From: Ascidia mentula
Taxonomy: Eukaryota; Chordata; Ascidiacea; Phlebobranchia; Ascidiidae
DNA length: 64,000 nucleotides
NCBI GenBank assembly: GCA_947561715.1
Contig: OX387205.1
Location: 12,219,001-12,283,000, forward strand
Reading direction: 5' to 3'
A program made the translations under genes and the position numbers. Positions 58,901 to 64,000 of the stretch are shown here, one piece after another (within the stretch, counting starts at the first letter, position 1; each line of letters begins with the position of its first letter). The notes beneath the pieces were generated by a model. The model was not told the DNA's origin. It did no database searches and saw nothing but the letters and a program-made list of their open reading frames with translations.

Positions 58901-61900
58901 GCGTATTCGGATACTACAGTGCTCATAGTGTTTGCATACCTAAGCTCTACGTCACCAGCGATGACGTAGGGTGGGTACAGTCGATGGTAGGCATTCCTTT
59001 TGTGGATAATTTTGTTGTAGGTTTGGATAGAATTCTAGCTGTTTAGACATGGTATTTGAAGCGGAATGCAGCGTATTTCTTGGAATTTTGATGTCATTTG
59101 TTTTGGTTCAATTCACACATCCCATATTTTAATTTCACGCCTCGGCTACTCAAACCACGGTCGTAACAAAACGGTCACTTATGTGTGTCGCTGAAACTCC
59201 GAATTAGAGAAACTGAATGCTTGAAAAAAATCATGCGAGGTCAAAGATTGGTTACTTTTCGCGTCGGTCAATAGTGACAACCCAGCATCTCACGCAAATC
59301 AATAGGTTAACGGAAGAAAAATCTTTCACGCTGCCCATGTTTAATGCAATTGTGCGAAACGCCGCACAGTGCAGTCGCCGTTTTGTCATTGGTAATATTA
59401 CGTACGCCTCCTTAACTGGAATGTGGATCTGTTTCGAACAATCCTATACCGCTTATGACTGCCCAAAGTTCAAACTGATCATGCCTTCTTGGCACGACTC
59501 CGTTACAACACATTGGGTTGTAGGCTTCCGACCGTGGTTAAATAAAAATTCCCACAAATGGCGATGGGGAGGCAACTGAAATGATCAATAAACGTGCATG
59601 CCAACAATGGTTCGAGCAAATTTAAACATGCAATGTCATGCCGGCTGCAGAGTGAGTCCCGTGACCCTCTATGTCATCAATCACTTGGTTTACCCCGCAC
59701 GCGAGAGTATATTGCATAGCGGCGACTTAACCAATGGTCGAACGTGTGTCAATAATGGCAGAGTTTGGTTCAAGTAAGGCAAGTGGTGTCCATTTTTCCA
59801 ACTGTGCCGGTACAATATAATAGTTTTCTTCGTGGGAAACATGTGGCTCAACACCAGAAAGACGGCGATTGATGTAAGAAACATTTCAAGCACAAGCGGT
59901 GTCCACATAACAGTGCGATATTACAAACACAAAATGATAGTTACACCCTTCGTTAAACACGTGTGTTTCTCTTTGACAACACGATACATTTGGTCAATAC
60001 ATTGACAGGTGATCATCATCTTCAACTTTGCTGCGTTCATCTACATTGTTGCCTCCTACGTATTTATCTTCTACAAGACGAACGCGACCAAAACAAAGCG
60101 TAGCAGGTGGGTAGCATTCCATATTGTCAACTAAACAATGCCAAGAAATTTTGATCTAACCTATCTTATTTAACTAAATTTAAGCTAAAGAACATTGGAC
60201 ACTGTAAACTATTTTAATTGTGAATAATGTGAGCTGCAGACAGATGGCCACTGTTACGACCTGTTAGGTCTCATCAGGGCAGCTTTCCCGGCAAACGGCC
60301 AGGCAAAGATTTCCATTTTGGGGTGACAATACAGGTCGAATAGGTCGAAGCAGTGGCCACCCATATTAATTTCGTATATTGCACGTTGCATAAGTATGGG
60401 GGCATTCGATACATATAGAATACATGCATTTGCAGACAAAACTCAATGCTTCGACGCATTTCGTATCTGGTTGCGAGCGACCTTGCGTGTTGGATTCCAA
60501 TATGTGTCATGTCCTTTATGAACTTGGCTGGGGTGCCTGTGCCCGAAAATGTAAGTGTTGTGGCTCTTTCTCAGATTAACGTTGGGATTATTCCTTAGTT
60601 ACACATGTGAAAAGGTAAGTAATAAAGTCGGATTCTCGCTAAAGCGCGTTTGCTCGGAAGTTCTAAAGTACCGACACCATAAGCTTATAAGCAGGCGATA
60701 CGTAAAACTTTGGGAATTACACATTAGATAAATATCCTGGCAGTGCACATAACTGGGCGGGGAAAAAAAGCTGCCAAGTTCGTGTACATCAACAAGCCCA
60801 AAATCAGCTTTGGTTTTAACGTGCGATACGTCATAGCAAAATCAGTAAACAACAATTCATGTCCGTAGTTACGTAATAGGCGATCAACAGCTTAACTCGC
60901 ATTACGTAAACAGTGGCTTAGCTTTAAATCCCCGGGCAAATAGGCTTCCGACAGGGTTGCAAATCTTTACAACTGCCGCTAGTCTAAATCGGTCCCTCGT
61001 TGAGGTTTGGTTGCGTTAAAGGCGACCTTTCCTGATGTCTTAACCAGCACAAAGCATCCGCGCCGTTGGCGGAAGAACGCCATAATGTGTAGGAGAATGA
61101 TAATTATGCGGGGCAGCGCGCGTATTTAAACCGGTTAATTTTTTGACGGCATTCTTGACCTTCAGACACCCGCGGTCAGCTCTGTGACGCGATAATCGCA
61201 CTCTTTTCGTGCGTTGTTCGTTCCGTCGCACGCGTCATACAGAGTTCTGTATAGAGAGGTTATGAAACGTGTTCATCATTCAACTTCCGTGCTTGATACG
61301 TTACAGGTCTACGCGATATCCGCGGTGATACTTCTTCCAATCAACAGCGCCCTGAATCCGCTCCTTTATTCCAACGTCCTTCAGCGTATTGCGTTTAAAA
61401 TTGTCACGTGCGGTAAAGGGTAAGAAATAACTTTGACAAATTGCAAACATCAACTACAAGTTCTGATGTGTCCGGTGTGAATATTGGAAGCCACTGGCAC
61501 AAGTCTCATTAATAATTGGCTGTATAACTCTCAAAATATTTTATTTTCTCAAACAAACAATGAGGCATGCAACAAATGGTTTCTTGTGTCGTTAAATGAT
61601 GCAAATGAACAATAGTGATCTCTTTAACAAACTTAAATGATCTGGTTATGAATTGCGTATTATGAGAGACAAATCAATATAATTTCTATTAGCATCAACT
61701 GCTGATTTACAACGACTGTACATTCTTCCGTATTACCATAAAAACATCAGCAACAAAATAAAACCACTACGTATGTTTAGAATGTACGATAATTGTTTTT
61801 CTAAATAAATGCCCGACAGAACGCTTGCTACAAGTGAGGTGACGAAACCTCATGACACCAGAGATCTGCGCAGAAGTTCAGACAAGGCTTCCTCTCGTTC

Positions 61901-62063
61901 TGGATCGCGCGAGCCCTCGCTTAAAAGCAAGAAGGCGCAGCAGCAGGAGAGACTGCATCTTGCCATGAGTGTCATCAAGAGTAACCGCACCGAAGAAACA
62001 ACACTGACTTCCGTCAAGTCGACTGTACTGAAAGACCACGAAGCCACAACACCAATGCTTTGA
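43856..62063 (+). CDS. LDLa-repeat GPCR, relaxin-receptor/GRL101-like, about 27 exons
   Basis: Signal-peptide exon, about 18 cysteine-rich LDLa-type modules, then a class A seven-helix domain and a cytosolic tail, roughly 1,400 residues. Exons: 43856-43946, 46463-(46.7 kb), 47212-47348, 48351-48505, 48982-49077, 49148-49231, 49297-49385, 49853-49942, 50086-50251, 50687-50822, 51096-51313, 52482-52689, (52864-53146), 54463-54544, 54774-54964, 55148-55268, 55568-55709, 56100-56286, 56603-56678, 56737-56916, 57132-57527, 57596-57777, 58825-58965, 60009-60106, 60436-60550, 61307-61419 and 61820-62063. Nearly all junctions agree in phase; the end of exon 2 and the 52.8-54.4 kb part are unresolved. 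The 7TM part resembles RXFP and Lymnaea GRL101 receptors (DLACWIPI in TM6, [12 protein letters not shown] in TM7), but no leucine-rich repeats are seen. Probably a plasma-membrane receptor for a peptide or lipoprotein-like ligand. Confidence 0.85.
46991..47114. repeat. Inverted repeat enclosing a hammerhead-like core, in a GPCR intron
   Basis: Arms 46991-47022 and 47083-47114 are reverse complements with two mismatches. Between them, on the minus strand, CTGATGG (core A9 to G), stem II GGCT/AGCC and GAAACGTC form a near-complete hammerhead. ACGTTTCTCG is also duplicated in tandem. The arms would act as an extended stem I. It is related to the fragment at 27371-27418. Confidence 0.6.
48692..48745. 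repeat. 27-bp tandem duplication in a GPCR intron
   Basis: Two exact copies of a 27-bp unit containing TTTCATTACGCGCATGTTAG. A simple local duplication. Confidence 0.9.
49496..49588. repeat. Decayed copy of the hammerhead-core inverted repeat
   Basis: The left part (CCACTATTTCGACTTATTAG) and right part (AATAGGTCGGAACAGTGACT, then CTGTCTGCAG) resemble the arms of the element at 51581-51871, with the middle deleted. It lies in a GPCR intron. Confidence 0.5.
51570..51910 (+). mobile_element. Second snap-back retro-insertion with hammerhead cores, 12-bp TSD
   Basis: Direct repeats ACACTAAATTAT at 51570-51581 and 51899-51910. Within them lies a 54-bp perfect inverted repeat (51581-51634 and 51818-51871) around 183 unique bases, followed by a 27-base tail. 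Each arm, read outward, carries TGATGAGACC, an AGGTC stem II partner and GAAACAGTGG. The left arm has the full CTGATGA, the right CGTGATGA. Base 17 would be G, which is not cleavable in known hammerheads. Same order of parts as the element at 24597-24945. It sits in the intron after GPCR exon 51096-51313. Confidence 0.7.
51996..52150. repeat. MITE-like element with imperfect 35-bp terminal inverted repeats
   Basis: The ends share AAGTCAA and TGACAATGAATCAGTT in inverted orientation (left 51996-52030, right 52116-52150), separated by about 85 bases. No coding capacity. A non-autonomous DNA element is likely. Confidence 0.6.
52864..53146 (+). other. Probable extra exon of the GPCR: non-LDLa insert of unknown fold
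   Basis: Acceptor at TTTGTAG and phase 1 fit the preceding exon (52482-52689). The 94-residue insert contains [18 protein letters not shown] and [20 protein letters not shown] with only two cysteines, so it is not LDLa and not leucine-rich. Its donor phase does not match the next sure exon (54463), so either the donor is wrong or one exon is missed. Confidence 0.4.
53690..54250. other. CpG-rich block inside a GPCR intron
   Basis: About 560 bases with clearly higher GC and CpG content than the flanks, with overlapping open frames of 65-92 codons on the minus strand that resemble no family I know. It could be a regulatory island, a nested gene fragment on the other strand, or an old insertion. 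Confidence 0.35.
56019..56047. repeat. (AAC)n microsatellite
   Basis: About nine AAC units with one AAT, in the intron before exon 56100. Just upstream, an ATATTTTCAAAAGATAGATCC motif is duplicated with small changes. Confidence 0.9.
56820..61419 (+). other. Seven-transmembrane domain of the GPCR
   Basis: TM1 [18 protein letters not shown] crosses the junction 56916/57132. TM2 has [13 protein letters not shown] (the conserved Asp). TM3 starts at SCSVLG (the disulphide Cys) and ends [11 protein letters not shown], where DRY is replaced by SYR. TM4 [17 protein letters not shown] long extracellular loop 2 ends [11 protein letters not shown], like relaxin receptors. TM5 [23 protein letters not shown]6 [24 protein letters not shown]7 [19 protein letters not shown] with NPxxY. 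These features place it with LGR type C/RXFP/GRL101 receptors. The loss of acidic residue 3.49 is unusual and may affect basal activity. Confidence 0.88.
60231..60363. repeat. Internally deleted copy of the hammerhead-core repeat
   Basis: The left arm CTGCAGACAGATGGCCACTG and the right AGGTCGAAGCAGTGGCC match the 51.6-kb element. The inner CAAACGGCCAGGCAAAGA is shared too. On the minus strand CTGATGAGACC is kept, but GAAA reads GTAA. It lies in the GPCR intron between TM5 and TM6. Confidence 0.65.
61820..62063 (+). other. Cytoplasmic tail exon of the GPCR
   Basis: The last exon encodes 80 residues rich in Ser, Lys and Arg ([28 protein letters not shown]), with many potential kinase sites, ending TPML and TGA. 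Phase agrees with the TM7 exon (61307-61419). A tail of this kind suits arrestin-type regulation. Confidence 0.8.
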
Positions 62064-62494
62064 GTCCATATGAGGGCGGATAAACAGCGAATTTACCTTG
62101 AGGGTAAATTACAATAGGACCCCATACACCGATAATCTTCAACACTTATTCTTATCTAACCAAAGTGTCGTTTCAGGTGTGCGTGTATGTACACAGTTGT
62201 TGCGACGTTAGTTTTATGTTTAAATGGTGGTAAATTTTATAACCGCATATTTTGGTGTGCATTTGCATAAAATCTTTTACGACGAACCTTTATTAGTGCA
62301 AAAATATTACCAGTGATTAAACTTGACATCAACATGTACAGATTGTGAAGGACAATCGTCGCAATTACGTTTCGAGATATTCATTATGCAGTCCATAGTT
62401 TACCAACATTCACTAGTTAAAAACGTGGTTTTATACAAAGGTGTTCCACTGCCAGTATTTTCTTTGTTTGCGTTCACTGCCACTTTAAACTCCA

Positions 62495-62500
62495 AATAAA
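62495..62500 (+). terminator. Possible poly(A) signal of the GPCR gene
   Basis: AATAAA about 430 bases after the stop codon. It is the first canonical signal I noticed downstream. Confidence 0.4.
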
Positions 62501-64000
62501 ACGTTAAAGCGATACCTATCTAAATGCATGTTATAAAGATATGTCATGATCAAGAAGAAAGCTGCGTGTTGTTAGTATTTTTCGCCGAAAACAAAACTGA
62601 GTTGATGTTACATATATATGTGGTTCAGTATAACATTCGAAATACAATACAAATACTATGAGTTACATTTTGAAACAGATATATGTTTACTAGAGTATTA
62701 AGCGATGTTGCAACTCCATAGCCTTTCAGTATTCACTCCCAAAAGAGTAAAACAGATTACACAAGGTGGTGATTATAGCTACACATAAACCCGCCAAAAA
62801 TCCACGTCGCCCAGATAGCGATCCGACAGGATACGATAATGCACATACACGACGGACCGCATACGACAGGTTAATCTGAGTGCCTACTTTGGCGATGCAC
62901 TTTCGATGTTAGAAACATAACGGTTTATCCGTTGCCGGCATCAAAATACAGAGAGTTTTGCATAAAAATGGTTCGCAGTTATTGTTGATTGTTAAATTAT
63001 GGTGTTTTTTTTTATAGCACAGAAGCTGCTAAAGTACATGTACACAATATATAAATGTGTGCCCGAAGCTGAACAAGGCCGTTTAAACCACGGATGTCCG
63101 CAAACTTTTTTCCATTCTAAACGCATCAAGGCACAAAAGGGTAAGCCGTAGCAGCAAAAACAATGTGCATATAAAAAGAGGGGAATTTGTACAAAGAGTT
63201 CCTTATTTAAACAACATGCGACAGTCCAAAAATAACTTAAAAGTAATGGAAAAGTCATTGAGATAATGGAAACATTGCCCACGTCACCAATTCCACGTGC
63301 AGCAACCTCTCGATCGACTCCCGACGTAATTGGACTCAAGGCAAAAGCGAAACCACACACCGGCAAAACACCACGTCACGGATAGGTGCAGTCGCCCGTG
63401 GCATTGCCAGATGTTCGCATGCAGTTCTCGTTGCTGTCTTGTTTATTTCGCATCAAACGCCATCACGTTGTGTTTTCCGACAGTGTTTCTAAGAACTATT
63501 GAGAACCGTCTGTACCGGTTTGCGAAATCAAATCAAAAAATCTTGCGAATAAAATTGTCAGAAAAATTTTTTTATACAAAAGCGTTTGTGGTTTGTTTGA
63601 CAAAATAATTGATTTTAAAAACTCTTTTGTTAAAAAAAAAACATAAAAATTTCTTGCTGTATGAAGCACATTTTTTATCGAAAACATTTTTCATTAATTA
63701 AACAACAGAAAACTAATCCCAGTAATACAGAGAGAGTAATTTCGTCATAAACCGAGTTCGTCGGCCTCGGTCTCAAGGCAACTCAACCGCAAATCTCCAC
63801 ATCAACGACTCCCGACCAATACAAAAGACCGGAAATCCGTTTCAGGTACACACGTAAATCTCAGTCTGTAGGTATTCCCTATGTTTTTCCAGCAAAACCA
63901 GCGGTTTTGGCCATGGTGGGGGTGACGCACCCAGAGCTATTTTTGCCATCCCGCTGTTGTTGTGCCGCATACAAGCCACAGTGGTGCTACACACAAATTT
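62501..64000. other. Right flank without recognisable genes
   Basis: AT-rich DNA with short open frames only. The last 300 bases are somewhat richer in GC. No exon with convincing splice sites was found. Confidence 0.45.

Noticed and set aside
59217-59579. 120-codon open frame between GPCR loop 2 and TM5 as an exon
   Set aside because: No suitable splice sites, and the neighbouring exons (58825-58965 and 60009-60106) already join in phase.

Overview
This window looks like chromosomal DNA of a compact invertebrate chordate, most probably the ascidian Ciona. Genes are spliced with short GT-AG introns, and the gene content is metazoan: obscurin/UNC-89, an LDLa-GPCR, secreted PLA2 and SLC49 carriers. 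The 16-nt Ciona mRNA trans-spliced leader, as I know it, occurs exactly at 24730-24745. There are no operons, ribosome binding sites or CRISPR arrays.

Layout. 1-14287 (+): the 3' part of an obscurin-like giant muscle gene (Ig array, Fn3, acidic linker, Ig, SH3-DH-PH-Ig), truncated at its 5' end by the window edge. 14595-20119: a 187-bp satellite of about 29.5 copies with two perfect palindromes per unit. 20120-25576: gene-poor DNA holding a retro-inserted palindrome (24597-24945) that combines the spliced leader, a hammerhead ribozyme motif and a 13-bp target-site duplication. 25577-27912 (+): a seven-exon orphan multi-pass membrane protein. 28861-29779 (+): a four-exon secreted phospholipase A2. 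30330-31754 (-): an intronless SLC49/FLVCR-like MFS carrier. 32339-38485 (+): a divergently oriented paralogue of it, split in the coding sequence by a 4768-bp DNA transposon (32567-37334) that carries its own transposase and DUF4806-type genes. 38834-38990 (-): tRNA-Ala(UGC) and tRNA-Ser(GCU), three bases apart. 38991-43855: no recognisable gene. 43856-62063 (+): one large GPCR gene (about 27 exons): signal peptide, about 18 LDLa-type modules, a relaxin-receptor/GRL101-like 7TM domain and a Ser/Lys-rich tail. 62064-64000: its 3' flank.

The genes do not form a pathway. They are independent neighbours: muscle cytoskeleton, secreted lipase, solute carriers and peptide-type GPCR signalling. What ties the window together is the mobile DNA. 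A family of inverted repeats with hammerhead-like cores is scattered through it, several inside introns. Two of these copies have the same plan (inverted duplication, then a unique 3' tail, then a 12-13 bp target duplication), which suggests reverse transcription with snap-back of the cDNA. Exon boundaries come from reading splice sites and phase by eye. Most junctions in the GPCR and the two small genes are phase-consistent, and the unresolved ones are stated.
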